From positions 62,001 to 126,000 of the forward strand of contig NZ_JAENGP010000007.1 in assembly GCF_016595155.1 (NCBI RefSeq): 64,000 bases of DNA, read 5' to 3'. The translations under genes were made by a program, and so were the position numbers. This document shows positions 36,208-46,746 of this stretch, in pieces; positions within the stretch are counted from its first letter, which is position 1; every line of letters starts with the position of its first letter. This DNA comes from Advenella mandrilli (GTDB lineage: Bacteria; Pseudomonadota; Gammaproteobacteria; Burkholderiales; Burkholderiaceae_B). The notes below the pieces were generated by a model. It worked only from the letters and a program-made list of their open reading frames with translations, was not told where the DNA came from and ran no database searches.

Positions 36208-36241
36208 AAAAAAAGCAGCCTTTATCAAGGGCTGCTTTTTT
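36208..36241 (-). terminator. rpmE2 terminator
   Basis: AAAAAAGCAGCC paired with GGCTGCTTTTTT, 40 bases past the L31 stop; bidirectional by sequence. Confidence 0.9.
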
Positions 36242-36280
36242 GAAGAAAATCTGCTTGGGCAAATAAATTTGCCGCGAGAA

Positions 36281-36547
36281 TCAAGAAGATTTTTTCAATG
36301 TACCTGCTGTACGGGCAAAACGGGCACGGAATTTTTCAACGCGGCCGGTTTCAACAATACGTGTTTGTGCGCCTGTGTAGAATGGGTGAGATTCTGATGT
36401 TACGTCACATTTGAACAATGGGTATGTTTTGCCGTCCAGTTCAATGTTTTCACGAGTGTTAACAGTTGAACGTGTGATGAATTTTGTACCGGTTTGCAAG
36501 TCGACAAAAACGACTTCGCGGTAATCGGGGTGAATACCTTCTTTCAT
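36281..36547 (-). CDS. rpmE2: 50S ribosomal protein L31, type B
   Basis: An 88-residue L31 of the zinc-free type [17 protein letters not shown], then [15 protein letters not shown] and VEKFRARF. The CxxC pairs of type A L31 are absent (only one Cys). Type B is the usual L31 in many Burkholderiales. It is a single-gene unit with a strong terminator. Confidence 0.95.
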   Translation of the reverse strand: MKEGIHPDYREVVFVDLQTGTKFITRSTVNTRENIELDGKTYPLFKCDVTSESHPFYTGAQTRIVETGRVEKFRARFARTAGTLKKSS

Positions 36548-36727
36548 GGGGGTTTCCTTGGTTAAACGGGTCGCCAGCTCTCAGTCTATCCTGAAAGCAA
36601 CGTATCCAAAAAATCAGGAGCAAATTTTACCACAGTTTTGTTGAATGCCTGCTTTTTTGCCAAATGCAGGCAAGATGTTGCCGGGCAATGGCCTGCAATA
36701 AAGTCGTGAATTTGCAACAGTTAAGGG

Positions 36728-37048
36728 TCAGGAAGAGTGAATGGACATGCCGGGCAGGTCTACCACCACTCGCATCGAGTCAAGCGACAGGGCGCAATGA
36801 CGGGCCAGATCTTCGGCTGCTTCTTCGTTGTCGCTTAACCAGTCATGGCCAAGGGTGTCTGTAATGGCCAGGATGCGGTCCAGCAAAAGCACTTTGCCAC
36901 TGGGCCTTAAGGGTTCACAACCCAGTTCTTCCCATTTGTTGCTAATCCATTCACGGGACTTTTCCATGTTCTCGGGGCCGTGCTCAATACTGGTATTGAT
37001 TTCCAGAGATTCTTTTGGGCTAAAAATAAAGGTAACATCACAGCGCAT
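36728..37048 (-). CDS. Small acidic conserved-looking protein, unknown
   Basis: A 106-residue protein with no signal peptide or membrane span. GAGAG lies 6 bases before the ATG. The sequence (CDVTFIFSPKESLEINTS at the start, LLLDRILAITDTLGHDW in the middle, ALSLDSMRVVVDLPGMSI at the end) looks like a folded alpha/beta protein, but I recognise no family. It lies alone between rpmE2 and radC, all on the minus strand. Confidence 0.6.
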   Translation of the reverse strand: MRCDVTFIFSPKESLEINTSIEHGPENMEKSREWISNKWEELGCEPLRPSGKVLLLDRILAITDTLGHDWLSDNEEAAEDLARHCALSLDSMRVVVDLPGMSIHSS

Positions 37049-37210
37049 ATTGATCTCTCACGTTTAATGTCAGGTAAAAATAAATAAATAATTAAGTTAA
37101 CCATAGTCACTATATATGAGTTTAACCGTCATGTGAATGACAATTAAGATGAAAACCATTGCGATACACAGGGAGCCACTGTTTTTCAGGGTGGTAAAGT
37201 TAAAAATGGG

Positions 37211-37888
37211 TTATACATGGCCCTTTTCTGCCAGGGAAACGGCTTTGTCTGCCGCCACAATCAGGTGGTCCAGTAGTTTGATATCCACCAGCTGCAGCGC
37301 TTTTTGAATATGCCTGGTCAGGGAGATGTCCGCCATGCTGGGTTCGGGAATGCCCGAGGGGTGATTGTGGGCAATAATGACAGCCGCCGCGTGATGTTTA
37401 AGCGATGACTTGACCAGTTCTCTGGGATAAACTGAAGCCTGGGAAAGTGTGCCTTGTGATATTTCTTCGCTGCAAATAAGGCGATAGCGGGTGTCCAGAT
37501 AAATCGCCATGCAGTGCTCCACCTTCAGGTGGGCCAGTTTGCTGCTGCAATAGGCCTTGACTTTATGCGGGTGGTCCAGGGCGCTGCGCGATTGCAGCTC
37601 TTCTTCAAGGGAGCGTTTGGCCAGTTCATGAATAGCCAGTAACTGGCAGGTTTTGGCATCGCCCAGGCCTTTTACTTTTTGCAGCAGGGCAATGTCTGCG
37701 GCCAGCAGGTTACGCAACCCACCAAAATCGTTTAACAGACGGGCTCCAAAATTAACGGCATCGCAGCCGCTGGTGCCGGTTCGCAGTACAATGGCAAGCA
37801 GTTCGGGGGTGGTTAACACTTCGGGGCCATGACTGATCAGACGCTCTCTTGGGCGTTCCTGGTCGGAAATAAAGCGATAAGTTGACAT
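37211..37888 (-). CDS. radC: RadC family JAB1/MPN domain protein
   Basis: A 225-residue protein with an N-terminal helix-hairpin-helix-like part (LNDFGGLRNLLAADIALLQKVKGLGDAKTCQL) and a C-terminal JAMM metal-binding domain with HNHPSG preceded by AAVIIAH and an upstream SEEISQGTLSQASVYPRE segment. The name radC is historical; the E. coli repair phenotype was withdrawn and the role of the family is unsettled. Divergent from fkpB with only 45 bases between. Confidence 0.92.
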   Translation of the reverse strand: MSTYRFISDQERPRERLISHGPEVLTTPELLAIVLRTGTSGCDAVNFGARLLNDFGGLRNLLAADIALLQKVKGLGDAKTCQLLAIHELAKRSLEEELQSRSALDHPHKVKAYCSSKLAHLKVEHCMAIYLDTRYRLICSEEISQGTLSQASVYPRELVKSSLKHHAAAVIIAHNHPSGIPEPSMADISLTRHIQKALQLVDIKLLDHLIVAADKAVSLAEKGHV

Positions 37889-37933
37889 AACAGTTAAAAT
37901 GGTTATTTTAAGACACCATTAAGGTGACAGATT

Positions 37934-38410
37934 TTGATCGGGAAGTCAGAAAAAGTGAATCATATTGTCCACGCCAATTCGTATTTAACCTTGCACTACC
38001 GTATTACCCTGGCTTCCGGTCCAGGGGCGGGTTCAGTGTTTATGGATACCTTTACCGGGAACCCGGGCACGCTTTTAATGGGTGCCAATCAATGGTTACC
38101 CGCCATGGAAGAACCCCTGCTGGGCAAGAAAGAGGGTGATGAATTTAGCTTTACCCTTACGGCGGCACAGGCTTACGGAGAAAAAAATCCCGAGCTTTTG
38201 CAACGGGTTACCAAAACCATGCTGGCTGAACATGCCGGCGAGAACGCCACGTTTGAAAGCGGTGATATGGTTGAATTTCCAGCCCCTAATGGCGGGCGTT
38301 ATTCAGGCATTTTCAAAGAATGGGGAGATACCTGGGCGTTGTTCGACTTTAACCATCCTTTGGCAGGCCTTGACCTGAAAGTAGATGTGTCGTTGCTGGG
38401 GGTCATGTAA
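37934..38410 (+). CDS. fkpB: FKBP-type peptidyl-prolyl isomerase (SlpA)
   Basis: A 158-residue SlyD/SlpA-like FKBP: an FKBP core interrupted by an insert-in-flap domain ([14 protein letters not shown] followed by the VEFPAPNG...[18 protein letters not shown] segment). It catalyses proline isomerisation and has chaperone activity. I chose the TTG at 37934 because AAGGTGA lies 6 bases upstream; a GTG further on would also fit. The stop overlaps the ispH start by one base (TAATG), the conserved fkpB-ispH arrangement. Confidence 0.88.
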   Translation: MIGKSEKVNHIVHANSYLTLHYRITLASGPGAGSVFMDTFTGNPGTLLMGANQWLPAMEEPLLGKKEGDEFSFTLTAAQAYGEKNPELLQRVTKTMLAEHAGENATFESGDMVEFPAPNGGRYSGIFKEWGDTWALFDFNHPLAGLDLKVDVSLLGVM

Positions 38411-39351
38411 TGACAGCGGGAATGGAAATTCTTCTGGCTGATCCCAGGGGGTTTTGTGCCGGTGTCGATCGCGCCATTGATATCGTGGTGCGTGCCCTTG
38501 AATTGCATGGTGCGCCCATTTATGTCAGGCACGAAATCGTGCATAACCGCTTTGTGGTGGAAAGCCTGCGCAAGCAGGGCGCCATATTTATTGATGAACT
38601 TGATGAAGCCCCCGCTGGTTCAATTGTCGTCTTCTCTGCGCACGGTGTCTCCCAGACAGTGCGTCAGGAAGCGCAGGAACGTGGCCTGAAAGTATTTGAT
38701 GCAACCTGCCCATTGGTGACCAAGGTTCATGTTGAAGTCAGCAAAATGCACGCCGAGGGCCGTGAAATTATCATGATCGGGCACAAAGGTCACCCAGAGG
38801 TTGAGGGTACGTTGGGACAGGCCAAAGGACATATGTATTTGGTGGAAACCATCCAGGATGTTGAAAACCTGGCGGTGGAAAATCCTGAAAACCTGGCTTT
38901 TGTGACCCAGACAACGCTGTCTGTTGATGATGCCGAGGCCGTTTCCAATGCCTTGCGCAAGCGTTTTCCCACTATTGTGGCGCCTAAGAAAGCGGATATT
39001 TGCTACGCGACACAAAACCGTCAGGATGCAGTTAAAATCATGGCGCCTGAATGCGATGTGTTTTTTGTAGTGGGCAGTGAAAACAGTTCCAACTCAAACC
39101 GTTTGCGAGAGGTGGCCGAGCGTTTGTCTTGCCCGGCTTATCTGATAGACGGTGCCGAGGCTATCCAGCCCGAGTGGCTGGACAATGCGCGGCATATCGG
39201 CATTACGGCTGGTGCCTCTGCACCCGAAGTGCTGGTGCAGGAAGTCATTACCCGTTTGCGGGAGCTGGGCGCGGTGTCGGTCCGGAAAATACAAGGGGCA
39301 GAAGAAAACGTGTCGTTTCCTTTGCCTAAAGAGTTATCACGTAAAAAATAA
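38410..39351 (+). CDS. ispH: 4-hydroxy-3-methylbut-2-enyl diphosphate reductase
   Basis: A 313-residue [4Fe-4S] enzyme, last step of the MEP pathway, giving IPP and DMAPP. The three cluster cysteines are visible in [25 protein letters not shown] and the [12 protein letters not shown] region. The [12 protein letters not shown] substrate-binding loop is intact. Translationally coupled to fkpB; maiA follows 16 bases later on the same strand. Confidence 0.96.
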   Translation: MTAGMEILLADPRGFCAGVDRAIDIVVRALELHGAPIYVRHEIVHNRFVVESLRKQGAIFIDELDEAPAGSIVVFSAHGVSQTVRQEAQERGLKVFDATCPLVTKVHVEVSKMHAEGREIIMIGHKGHPEVEGTLGQAKGHMYLVETIQDVENLAVENPENLAFVTQTTLSVDDAEAVSNALRKRFPTIVAPKKADICYATQNRQDAVKIMAPECDVFFVVGSENSSNSNRLREVAERLSCPAYLIDGAEAIQPEWLDNARHIGITAGASAPEVLVQEVITRLRELGAVSVRKIQGAEENVSFPLPKELSRKK

Positions 39352-39367
39352 TCAGGAGATATTCAGG

Positions 39368-40015
39368 ATGAAGTTATATGGCTATTATCGCAGTTCGGCT
39401 GCTTATCGTGTCAGGATTGCGCTTAATCTGAAAGGGCTGGAATATGATACCGTGCCGGTTCACTTGTTAAAAGACGGCGGCCAGCAATTAAGCCATACTT
39501 ATCGAGAGTTGAATCCCACCGCCCTGGTGCCCACTTTCACTGACGATAATGTCAGTATTGGCCAGTCACTGGCGATTATCGAGTATCTGGAAGAGGCTTA
39601 TCCGGCTACCTTTGCGCTATTGCCCGATACTTACGCGGCCCGGGCCCGGGTGCGTTCACTGGCGCAATTCATTGCCTGCGACATTCATCCCTTAAACAAT
39701 TTGCGTGTGCTGAAATATTTAACCCGCACGCTGGGTGTCAGTGATGAAGCCAAAAATGAATGGTATTTGCATTGGGTGCGTGAGGGTTTTGATTCGCTTG
39801 AAAAAATCCTGGCTTCATCCAGCCAGACCGGTAAATTCTGCCATGGTGACACGCCCACCCTGGCCGATATCTGCCTGGTGCCGCAAGTGGCCAATGCCCG
39901 CCGGTTCAATCTTGATTTAACCCCTTACCCCAGTATTGTGCGCATTGATGCCGCATGTCATAAGGAAGAGGCTTTTATTAGGGCAGCGCCGGCCAATCAG
40001 GCTGACGCCGAATAG
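39368..40015 (+). CDS. maiA: Maleylacetoacetate isomerase (zeta-class GST)
   Basis: A 215-residue glutathione transferase of the zeta class: the catalytic motif SSAAYRVRIALNLKGL at the N-terminus, then NPTALVPTF and IGQSLAIIEYLEE, and the C-terminal ADICLVPQVANARRF. Such enzymes isomerise maleylacetoacetate to fumarylacetoacetate in tyrosine/homogentisate breakdown. The ATG at 39368 with AGGAG upstream is the true start; the open frame before it lies inside ispH in another frame. No hmgA or fahA is next to it, so another GST role is possible. Its 3' end overlaps the convergent maf gene by 19 bases. Confidence 0.85.
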   Translation: MKLYGYYRSSAAYRVRIALNLKGLEYDTVPVHLLKDGGQQLSHTYRELNPTALVPTFTDDNVSIGQSLAIIEYLEEAYPATFALLPDTYAARARVRSLAQFIACDIHPLNNLRVLKYLTRTLGVSDEAKNEWYLHWVREGFDSLEKILASSSQTGKFCHGDTPTLADICLVPQVANARRFNLDLTPYPSIVRIDAACHKEEAFIRAAPANQADAE

Positions 40016-40608
40016 GCATGCCGTAGCAGGCGGCAGGTTTCAAACAGTGGCAATCCCATCACGCCACTGTAACTTCCCGCGATGTGTTCAATAAATACGG
40101 AAGCCAGGCCCTGTATCCCATAGGCGCCGGCTTTTCCGTTACCTTCCTGGCTGGCGCAGTAGGCCTTTATTTCCTGTGGTTCAAGCGTTTTCATGCTTAC
40201 CCGGGTAATAGAGACATCAGTAAAGTATTGCCCCTGCCAGGCCACCACAATGGCGGTATGTACTTCATGGGTTTTGCCAGACAGCAGGCCCAGGATCCTG
40301 GCCGTGTCCGCATCATCAACGGGTTTGCCCAATACCTCGCCCTCAAGAATGACGCAGGTGTCGGCGGTTAGCACGGGTTTTTGGGCAAGTCTCTGTTGTT
40401 CAATAAAGTGATTGGCACGCACGGCCTTGTCCATGGATGTACGCTGTACATAAACATGGGCCGCCTCGCCTGGGTGTTGCGGTTCGTCTTCGCCGGGGGG
40501 CGTTGGCACAAGCAAAACTTCATGGGGTACGTCAATCTGGTTCAGCAGTTCATGACGGCGGGGGCTGACCGAAGCCAGGTAAATGGAAGGGGGAATTCCA
40601 GGAAGCAT
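39997..40608 (-). CDS. maf: Maf family nucleotide pyrophosphatase
   Basis: A 203-residue Maf protein: the N-terminal LASVSPRRHELLNQI motif, the central VLTADTCVILEGEVLGKPVDD with the catalytic Asp, and AGAYGIQGLASVF near the end. Bacterial Maf proteins hydrolyse dTTP, UTP or m7GTP to the monophosphate. The YhdE-type (dTTP/UTP) subgroup is the better fit by the motifs. It is the last gene of a long leftward operon that starts at or before hemF. Confidence 0.9.
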   Translation of the reverse strand: MLPGIPPSIYLASVSPRRHELLNQIDVPHEVLLVPTPPGEDEPQHPGEAAHVYVQRTSMDKAVRANHFIEQQRLAQKPVLTADTCVILEGEVLGKPVDDADTARILGLLSGKTHEVHTAIVVAWQGQYFTDVSITRVSMKTLEPQEIKAYCASQEGNGKAGAYGIQGLASVFIEHIAGSYSGVMGLPLFETCRLLRHAYSASA

Positions 40609-40622
40609 ATCGGATAAGAATT

Positions 40623-41093
40623 TCAGGCCCTGTGATAGGGGTGGTTAACCAGAATGGCCCAGGCCCGGTAAAGCTGCTCGGCCAGGACAATGCGTACCAT
40701 CGGGTGAGGAAGGGTTAAGGAGGAAAGCCGGATCATGCCGGAACAGCTTTTTTTCAGTTCGCTATCCAGGCCATCGGGGCCACCAATCAGGAACACCACA
40801 TCTTGCCCGCCACTGCGCCATTGCTCAAGGCGAGAGGACAGATTCATGGTGGTCAGGTCTTTGCCATGCTCGTCAAGGGCAATGCGCAAGGCTGAAGCCG
40901 GAATGGCGGCTTCAATGCGTTTGGCTTCGGCCAACATCATTTGCGGCGGTGTTTTCCCTGTGGTGCGTGGCTCGGGTTTGATTTCTTTTAATTCGATGGC
41001 GCAATCGGCCGGCATGCGCTTGGCATAATCATCCCAGGCGGTTTCTACCCAGGCCGGCATTCTTGTACCAACGGCAATCACAATCAACTTCAT
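40623..41093 (-). CDS. rlmH: 23S rRNA pseudouridine-1915 N3-methyltransferase
   Basis: A 156-residue SPOUT methyltransferase, [17 protein letters not shown] at the start, LIGGPDGLD for the SAM-binding knot and the invariant C-terminus [14 protein letters not shown]. It methylates pseudouridine 1915 in helix 69 of 23S rRNA. The start at 41093 gives exactly the family length; the frame is open to 41210, but that part overlaps rsfS. It follows rsfS by 10 bases. Confidence 0.95.
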   Translation of the reverse strand: MKLIVIAVGTRMPAWVETAWDDYAKRMPADCAIELKEIKPEPRTTGKTPPQMMLAEAKRIEAAIPASALRIALDEHGKDLTTMNLSSRLEQWRSGGQDVVFLIGGPDGLDSELKKSCSGMIRLSSLTLPHPMVRIVLAEQLYRAWAILVNHPYHRA

Positions 41094-41103
41094 GACTTGG
41101 GCT

Positions 41104-41508
41104 TTAGATATTGGGGTCGTAGGCCTGGTCGGGAGAAATGACAGGTGGTGCCTGGGTGGATTGGGGTAACAATTTGACGTGTACCGGTTTATCACCCCAA
41201 ACGGCTTCAAGATCGTAGTATTGGCGGATGGCCGGTTGCATGCAATGAATCACGATATCGCCAATATCCAGCAAGACCCATTCACCGGTATCCATGCCTT
41301 CAAGGGCAATAATCTGGATGCCGTGCTTGCGTACCACCTCAGAGACACTTTGTGCCAAAGAGCGGGTTTGGCGGTTTGAGCTGCCGCTGGCAATAATGAC
41401 GCGGTCAAACAGGCTGGTCAGGTGGGTAGTGTTGAATATCTTGATGTCCTGGGCTTTAACATCTTCCAGGGCATCAATAACAAGGCGTTGAAGTTTTTGT
41501 ATTTCCAT
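41104..41508 (-). CDS. rsfS: Ribosomal silencing factor RsfS
   Basis: A 134-residue protein of the RsfS/Iojap family: [18 protein letters not shown] at the N-terminus, then [19 protein letters not shown] and the [16 protein letters not shown] motif. It binds L14 on the large subunit and blocks subunit joining during starvation. It sits between nadD and rlmH, the conserved order. Confidence 0.95.
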   Translation of the reverse strand: MEIQKLQRLVIDALEDVKAQDIKIFNTTHLTSLFDRVIIASGSSNRQTRSLAQSVSEVVRKHGIQIIALEGMDTGEWVLLDIGDIVIHCMQPAIRQYYDLEAVWGDKPVHVKLLPQSTQAPPVISPDQAYDPNI

Positions 41509-41537
41509 AATGATTCTGTAGTAATAATCTTAATGAT

Positions 41538-42125
41538 TTAAGTGTAAAGTTTATGTTGCCGGATGTATTCAAGGACCGGTTGCGGCAGCAACCCGTTGAC
41601 ATCGTGGTGGTTTGCAAGGCGCTGGCGGATATCGCTAGATGAAATATCCACGGCTTCAAACGACAGTGTAATCAGTTTTTTGCCTTTTTGTTGCAGTTTT
41701 TCAGCCAGTGGCCGGGGTACTTCAAAAGGGTGGGTGTTTCTTTGGGCCACCACCAGGGTGACATGATTAATAATGTCTTCCCATTGGTGCCAGGTGCAAA
41801 AGTTGGCTAGCTGGTCGGTGCCCAGCAGCCAGTAATAGCAGGCGTTTTCCGGTAATGCCTTCAGGGTGTCTATGGTATAGGTGGCGCCTTGACGGGTAAT
41901 TTCAATATCATTAACAGTCATGCCGGGTTGGCCGGTAATGGCCAGACCCAGCATGTCAAGACGTTGTTGGCCGTTCGCTGTCAATGCCTGCTTTTGCCAG
42001 GGATTGCCCACCGGAATGAACTGTACCTCGTCAAGGGACAGTGCATCCAGGGCGGTGTGGGCCAATGCCAGGTGGGCATTGTGAACAGGATTGAAGCTTC
42101 CGCCAAGAAGCCCGATTTTTTTCAT
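41538..42125 (-). CDS. nadD: Nicotinate-nucleotide adenylyltransferase
   Basis: A 195-residue nucleotidyltransferase that makes deamido-NAD. The N-terminal GLLGGSFNPVHNAHL contains the HxGH-type nucleotide motif (H at N-A-H), and the C-terminal ISSSDIRQRLA the ISSTxIR-type motif. The ATG at 42125 overlaps the hemF stop by one base (TGATG), so translation is coupled; the open frame upstream to 42287 is inside hemF. Confidence 0.95.
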   Translation of the reverse strand: MKKIGLLGGSFNPVHNAHLALAHTALDALSLDEVQFIPVGNPWQKQALTANGQQRLDMLGLAITGQPGMTVNDIEITRQGATYTIDTLKALPENACYYWLLGTDQLANFCTWHQWEDIINHVTLVVAQRNTHPFEVPRPLAEKLQQKGKKLITLSFEAVDISSSDIRQRLANHHDVNGLLPQPVLEYIRQHKLYT

Positions 42126-43033
42126 CAGAGCCAGTCTCGGGGCGTCAGGAAATAATAAAGCTGGGCTTCGGCCGAACCGGGTTCGGGTTTCCAGTCGTAG
42201 CGCCAGCTTGCGGTAGGCGGCATGGAAAGCAGGATGGATTCGGTGCGTCCGCCCGATTGCAGGCCAAACAGGGTACCCCTGTCCCAAACCAGGTTGAACT
42301 CGACATAGCGTCCACGGCGGTAGGCCTGGAAGTCTCGCTCTTTTTGACCGAAAGCCAGGCTCTTGCGCTTTTGCACAATGGGCAGGTAAGCCTGTGTAAA
42401 CGCATTGCCAGTGGCCTGGACAAGGGCAAAAGACTGTTCAAAGCCCAGGTCGTTCAGGTCGTCAAAAAAAATACCGCCCACACCGCGGGTTTCATTGCGG
42501 TGCTTCAGGAAAAAGTAGCGGTCACACCATTCCTTGTATTCCTGGTAGCGTGTTTTGCCGAACGGCTCAAGCGCATCATGACAGGTCTGGTGGAAATGAC
42601 GGGCGTCGTTTTCAAAGGCATAGTAGGGAGTCAGGTCTATGCCGCCGCCAAACCAGAACACATCACTTTCACCGGGCTGGTTGGCTTTGGCCACGAACAT
42701 CCGTACATTCATGTGGGTGGTGGGAATATAGGGGTTATGCGGGTGTAAAACCAGTGAAACCCCCATGGCTTCCCAAGAGCGGCCAGCCAGTTCGGGGCGG
42801 TGTGCGCTGGCCGAAGGTGGGAGTTTTGCTCCCATGACGTGGCTGAACAGCACGGCACCGCGCTCAAATACATTGCCACCTTCTATATAGCGGGACAGGC
42901 CACCCCCGCCCTCTGGGCGCTCCCAGGCATCCTGGGAGAAGGCAAGGCCGTCTTCTTTTTCAAGCGCAGCAACAATGGAAGCCTGCAGTGAGCGAAAATA
43001 CTGGCTGACCTGGTCTAGGGGAATGTGCGACAT
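42125..43033 (-). CDS. hemF: Aerobic coproporphyrinogen III oxidase
   Basis: A 302-residue oxygen-dependent enzyme of heme synthesis. The family signature segments are [42 protein letters not shown] and the C-terminal [21 protein letters not shown]. Length equals that of E. coli HemF (299). It starts 1 base after the purD stop, so it lies in the purD-hemF-nadD-rsfS-rlmH-maf run. Confidence 0.96.
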   Translation of the reverse strand: MSHIPLDQVSQYFRSLQASIVAALEKEDGLAFSQDAWERPEGGGGLSRYIEGGNVFERGAVLFSHVMGAKLPPSASAHRPELAGRSWEAMGVSLVLHPHNPYIPTTHMNVRMFVAKANQPGESDVFWFGGGIDLTPYYAFENDARHFHQTCHDALEPFGKTRYQEYKEWCDRYFFLKHRNETRGVGGIFFDDLNDLGFEQSFALVQATGNAFTQAYLPIVQKRKSLAFGQKERDFQAYRRGRYVEFNLVWDRGTLFGLQSGGRTESILLSMPPTASWRYDWKPEPGSAEAQLYYFLTPRDWL

Positions 43034-43034
43034 A

Positions 43035-44312
43035 TTACTTTAAAGCCCTCCAGGCGATATCGCTGCGATATTGCTGGCCGTCAAACTTGATTTGTTTGAC
43101 GGCGGCGTAGGCGGTTTCGCGGGCCTGTTGCACGGTGTCGCCCAGGGCGGTTACGCACAGTACCCGGCCACCAGAAGTTAGCAGCTGGTTGTTTTGCAAT
43201 GTGGTGCCGGCATGGAAGGTTACGCAATCTTTTTGCGCGGCAGGAATGCCGGTAATGGTATCGCCGGTGCGGGGCGTGCCGGGATAGTTATATGAAGCCA
43301 TGACAACGCCCAATGCGGTACGTGGGTCCCAGCTGATGCTGGCCTGGTCAAGCTTGCCTTGTGCCGCTTTAAGCAGGGTGTCGGCATAATCGCCCTGCAG
43401 GCGCATGATGATGGGTTGGGTTTCAGGGTCGCCCATGCGGCAGTTGAACTCGAGTACCTTGATGCTGCGGTCTTCATCGTTGCCGTCATCAATCATGAGG
43501 CCGGCATATAAAAAACCGGTGAAGGTAATGCCGTCTTTTTCCATGCCCTGGATAGTGGGGTAAATAACTTCCTGCATAATGCGTTCATGCAGGCGGTCGG
43601 AAACGATGGGGGCAGGAGAATAAGCGCCCATGCCGCCGGTGTTGGGGCCCTGGTCGTTGTCAAGCTGACGCTTGTGGTCCTGGCTGGTTGCCATGGGCAA
43701 AATGCTTTTGCCATCGCACATGACAATGAAACTGGCTTCTTCGCCGGCCAGAAAACCTTCAATAACAACACGGGCACCGGCTTCACCCAGGCTGCCATCA
43801 CCCAGCATGGCATCAACGGCATCGTGTGCTTCTTGTTGGGTTTGGGCAACCACTACGCCTTTGCCGGCAGCCAGACCGTCTGCTTTCACAACAATAGGTG
43901 CGCCCTGTTCGTTGATGTAAGCGTGTGCTTCTTCGGGGGAGGTAAAAGTGGCATAAGCCGAGGTGGGAATGTGATGGCGAACCATGAAAGCCTTGGCGAA
44001 ATCCTTGGAGCTTTCCAGTTGTGCAGCGGCCTGGGAGGGGCCAAAAATGGCCAGCCCCTGTTCACGGAACAGGTCAACCACACCGGCAGCCAATGGTGCT
44101 TCGGGGCCCACAACGGTTAGGTCAATGCCTTCTGTTTTGGCAAAGCTAGCCAACTCATCAAGGTTGGTAATGGGTACATTCTTGAGTAATGGATCAAGTG
44201 CGGTGCCACCGTTGCCGGGGGCCACAAACACATTGGTGACTTGTGCGGATTGGGCAATGCGCCATGCAATGGCGTGCTCACGGCCGCCGTTGCCAATAAC
44301 GAGTACTTTCAT
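43035..44312 (-). CDS. purD: Phosphoribosylamine-glycine ligase
   Basis: A 425-residue ATP-grasp enzyme, second step of purine synthesis. [18 protein letters not shown] at the N-terminus, [17 protein letters not shown], the ATP-grasp lysine region [18 protein letters not shown] and the metal region [13 protein letters not shown] are all present. It follows yebC by 15 bases on the same strand. Confidence 0.97.
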   Translation of the reverse strand: MKVLVIGNGGREHAIAWRIAQSAQVTNVFVAPGNGGTALDPLLKNVPITNLDELASFAKTEGIDLTVVGPEAPLAAGVVDLFREQGLAIFGPSQAAAQLESSKDFAKAFMVRHHIPTSAYATFTSPEEAHAYINEQGAPIVVKADGLAAGKGVVVAQTQQEAHDAVDAMLGDGSLGEAGARVVIEGFLAGEEASFIVMCDGKSILPMATSQDHKRQLDNDQGPNTGGMGAYSPAPIVSDRLHERIMQEVIYPTIQGMEKDGITFTGFLYAGLMIDDGNDEDRSIKVLEFNCRMGDPETQPIIMRLQGDYADTLLKAAQGKLDQASISWDPRTALGVVMASYNYPGTPRTGDTITGIPAAQKDCVTFHAGTTLQNNQLLTSGGRVLCVTALGDTVQQARETAYAAVKQIKFDGQQYRSDIAWRALK

Positions 44313-44327
44313 TGTTGGATTTTCGCT

Positions 44328-45062
44328 TTATTCTTCTGTTTCATCAAAAACAGCAGTTGTATAAACCTCTTGCACGTCATCAAGACTTTCAAGCTGGTCA
44401 AGGATTTTCTGCATTTTACTGGCCTCGTCACCGGTCAGTAGCGTTTCATTCAGGGGTTTCATGACGATGGCTTCCATTTCTGGCTTCAGTTCTGCTTCAA
44501 TAAAAGCATCACGTACCGGGGCATACTGTTCCGGGGCACAAACCACTTCAATCATGCCATCTTCATCGGTCAGGATGTCATCAGCACCGGCTTCAAGAGC
44601 CACTTCCATGATTTTGTCTTCACTGGTGCCGGGGGCAAAAATGAATTGCCCGCAATGCTGGAACATGAAGGCCACAGAACCGTCCTGGCCCAGGTTGCCG
44701 CCGTGTTTGGTTAGCGCGTGGCGTACATCGGATACGGTACGCACACGATTGTCGGTCATGCAATCGATAAGGACAGCGGCACCACCAAGACCATAGCCTT
44801 CATAACGGATAGATTCGTAGTTGGCGCCATCGGCCCCACCTGCGCCTCGGGTAATGGCACGCTGGATATTGTCTTTTGGCATATTGGCAGCGGTTGCTTT
44901 ATCCCATGCCAGGCGAAGAGCAGGGTTGGCATTCGGGTCGGCACCGCCAGCGCGTGCTGCAACGGTAATTTCACGAATGATTTTTGTCCATATCTTTCCG
45001 CGTTTGGCATCCTGGCGACCTTTCCGGTGCTGGATATTTGCCCATTTACTATGTCCGGCCAT
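44328..45062 (-). CDS. yebC: YebC/PmpR family protein
   Basis: A 244-residue protein: [19 protein letters not shown] at the start and [22 protein letters not shown] in the middle are typical. Members act as DNA-binding regulators in some species, and recent work also ties the family to relief of ribosome stalling. It heads the leftward operon with purD. It is divergent from the HerA-like ATPase gene with about 115 bases between the starts. Confidence 0.95.
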   Translation of the reverse strand: MAGHSKWANIQHRKGRQDAKRGKIWTKIIREITVAARAGGADPNANPALRLAWDKATAANMPKDNIQRAITRGAGGADGANYESIRYEGYGLGGAAVLIDCMTDNRVRTVSDVRHALTKHGGNLGQDGSVAFMFQHCGQFIFAPGTSEDKIMEVALEAGADDILTDEDGMIEVVCAPEQYAPVRDAFIEAELKPEMEAIVMKPLNETLLTGDEASKMQKILDQLESLDDVQEVYTTAVFDETEE

Positions 45063-45176
45063 ATCAATAACAGTTAAAGTAAGTTAATCAAAACTTACAT
45101 TTTACCCTGAGTGCGACAAACTTTTATAGAATATGGCTAGATTTCCTAATGTTTTGTACTTGACAAAGGTTTATAT

Positions 45177-46667
45177 ATGGCAGATCCCATCCTGATCGCT
45201 AAAAATGCAAAGACAGATGTTTTTCTTTTGCCCAAACTGGCCAACCGTCACGGTTGCATAACGGGTGCAACCGGAACCGGTAAAACCATTACGCTTCAGG
45301 TCTTGGCGCAGTCTTTTTCCCGCATCGGCACGCCCGTATTCCTGGCTGATGTGAAAGGAGATCTGACGGGTATTTCGCAAACTGGTATTGAAAGTCCCAA
45401 ACTGCTTGAACGTCTTGAAAAACTGGGTCTGCCGATACCTCAATGGGGTGGCTGCCCAACCGTTTTATGGGATGTGTTTGGTGAGCAGGGTCATCCGGTT
45501 CGGGCAACGGTATCCGATATGGGGCCGTTGTTGCTGTCGCGTATGTTAAACCTGAATGACACGCAAACCGGTATCCTGAATCTGGTGTTCAAAGTGGCCG
45601 ATGATGAAAATCATCTCTTGCTGGACCTGAAAGACCTTCGGGCTATGCTGCAAAACGTGAATGACAGGGCAGCCGAATTAAGGCCGGTGTATGGCAACGT
45701 CTCCGCCGCTTCGGTGGGGGCTATCCAGCGTGCTTTGCTGCAGCTGGAAACCCAGGGTGCAGACCGCTTTTTTGGCGAGCCCATGCTGGATATTCACGAC
45801 CTGATCCGCTGTAATGCGCAAGGTCAGGGTATGGTGAATATCCTGGCCGCAGACAAGCTGATGCATTCGCCCAAGCTGTACGCCGTGTTTTTGCTGTGGT
45901 TACTGGCTGAGATTTATGAGTCTTTACCCGAAGTGGGCGACCCGGATCAACCCCGGTTTGTGTTTTTCTTTGACGAGGCACACCTGCTGTTTGATGATGC
46001 ACCCAAGGTTTTGCTTGAGAAAATTGAGCAGATTGTACGTCTGGTACGCTCAAAAGGGGTGGGGGTTTATTTTGTCACGCAAAATCCGGCCGATATCCCA
46101 GACTCTGTTTTGGGTCAACTGGGCAACCGGATCCAGCATGCCCTGCGTGCCTTTACGCCACGCGACCAGAAAGCGGTAAAAACGGCAGCAGACACCATGA
46201 GGCCCAACCCTGAACTGGATATTGCCCGCGAGATTACCGAATTGGGCGTGGGCGAAGCACTGATTTCCTGCCTGGATGCCAAGGGCAGCCCCGGTGTTAC
46301 GCAGCGTGCCTGGGTGTTGCCACCGGCCAGCCGCATGGGGCCGGCAACCGATGCAGAGCGCCAGTTTATTCGTAATCTGTCGGGTTTTTCTGGCAAATAC
46401 GACACGCTGATTGACAGGGAGTCGGCGTTTGAAGTGCTTACCCGTCGGGCCGAACAGAAAAATGCACAAGCCACCGCCCAGGCACAACCCGAAGATGAAG
46501 GTATTTGGGGGGCAGTCAAGGAAATGATGATTGGCTCAACCGGGCCGCGGGGGGGGCGCAAGGATGGCGTGATTCAGCAAGTGGCCAAGGGGATGGTTCG
46601 GGATACGGCCAGGAAAATGCTGCGTGGGGTGTTGGGGTCATTAATTGGCAAAAGTGGCAAGCGCTAG
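45177..46667 (+). CDS. HerA-like ATPase of the DUF853 (YjgR) family
   Basis: A 496-residue P-loop ATPase. Walker A is [12 protein letters not shown] at about residue 30 and Walker [17 protein letters not shown] at about 263, followed by [22 protein letters not shown], the sensor region. The length and order match E. coli YjgR. HerA-like proteins are DNA-translocating or membrane-associated hexamers, but YjgR itself has no settled role. It is a single gene. Confidence 0.9.
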   Translation: MADPILIAKNAKTDVFLLPKLANRHGCITGATGTGKTITLQVLAQSFSRIGTPVFLADVKGDLTGISQTGIESPKLLERLEKLGLPIPQWGGCPTVLWDVFGEQGHPVRATVSDMGPLLLSRMLNLNDTQTGILNLVFKVADDENHLLLDLKDLRAMLQNVNDRAAELRPVYGNVSAASVGAIQRALLQLETQGADRFFGEPMLDIHDLIRCNAQGQGMVNILAADKLMHSPKLYAVFLLWLLAEIYESLPEVGDPDQPRFVFFFDEAHLLFDDAPKVLLEKIEQIVRLVRSKGVGVYFVTQNPADIPDSVLGQLGNRIQHALRAFTPRDQKAVKTAADTMRPNPELDIAREITELGVGEALISCLDAKGSPGVTQRAWVLPPASRMGPATDAERQFIRNLSGFSGKYDTLIDRESAFEVLTRRAEQKNAQATAQAQPEDEGIWGAVKEMMIGSTGPRGGRKDGVIQQVAKGMVRDTARKMLRGVLGSLIGKSGKR

Positions 46668-46746
46668 TTTTAATGGATTGGCCGTAAAGCCAGCTTTATG
46701 CCCAGCGTTATTGGTGCTGCCATTTCATGCCGGGGAGCAAGACGGT

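Noticed and set aside
36281-36547. Type B L31 as a sign of Zur control or zinc-limited paralogue
   Set aside because: Type B is the standard L31 in many Burkholderiales, and no Zur-like palindrome was seen upstream.
39152-39367. N-terminal extension of MaiA inside ispH
   Set aside because: The ATG at 39368 has AGGAG upstream and gives the normal GST N-terminus.
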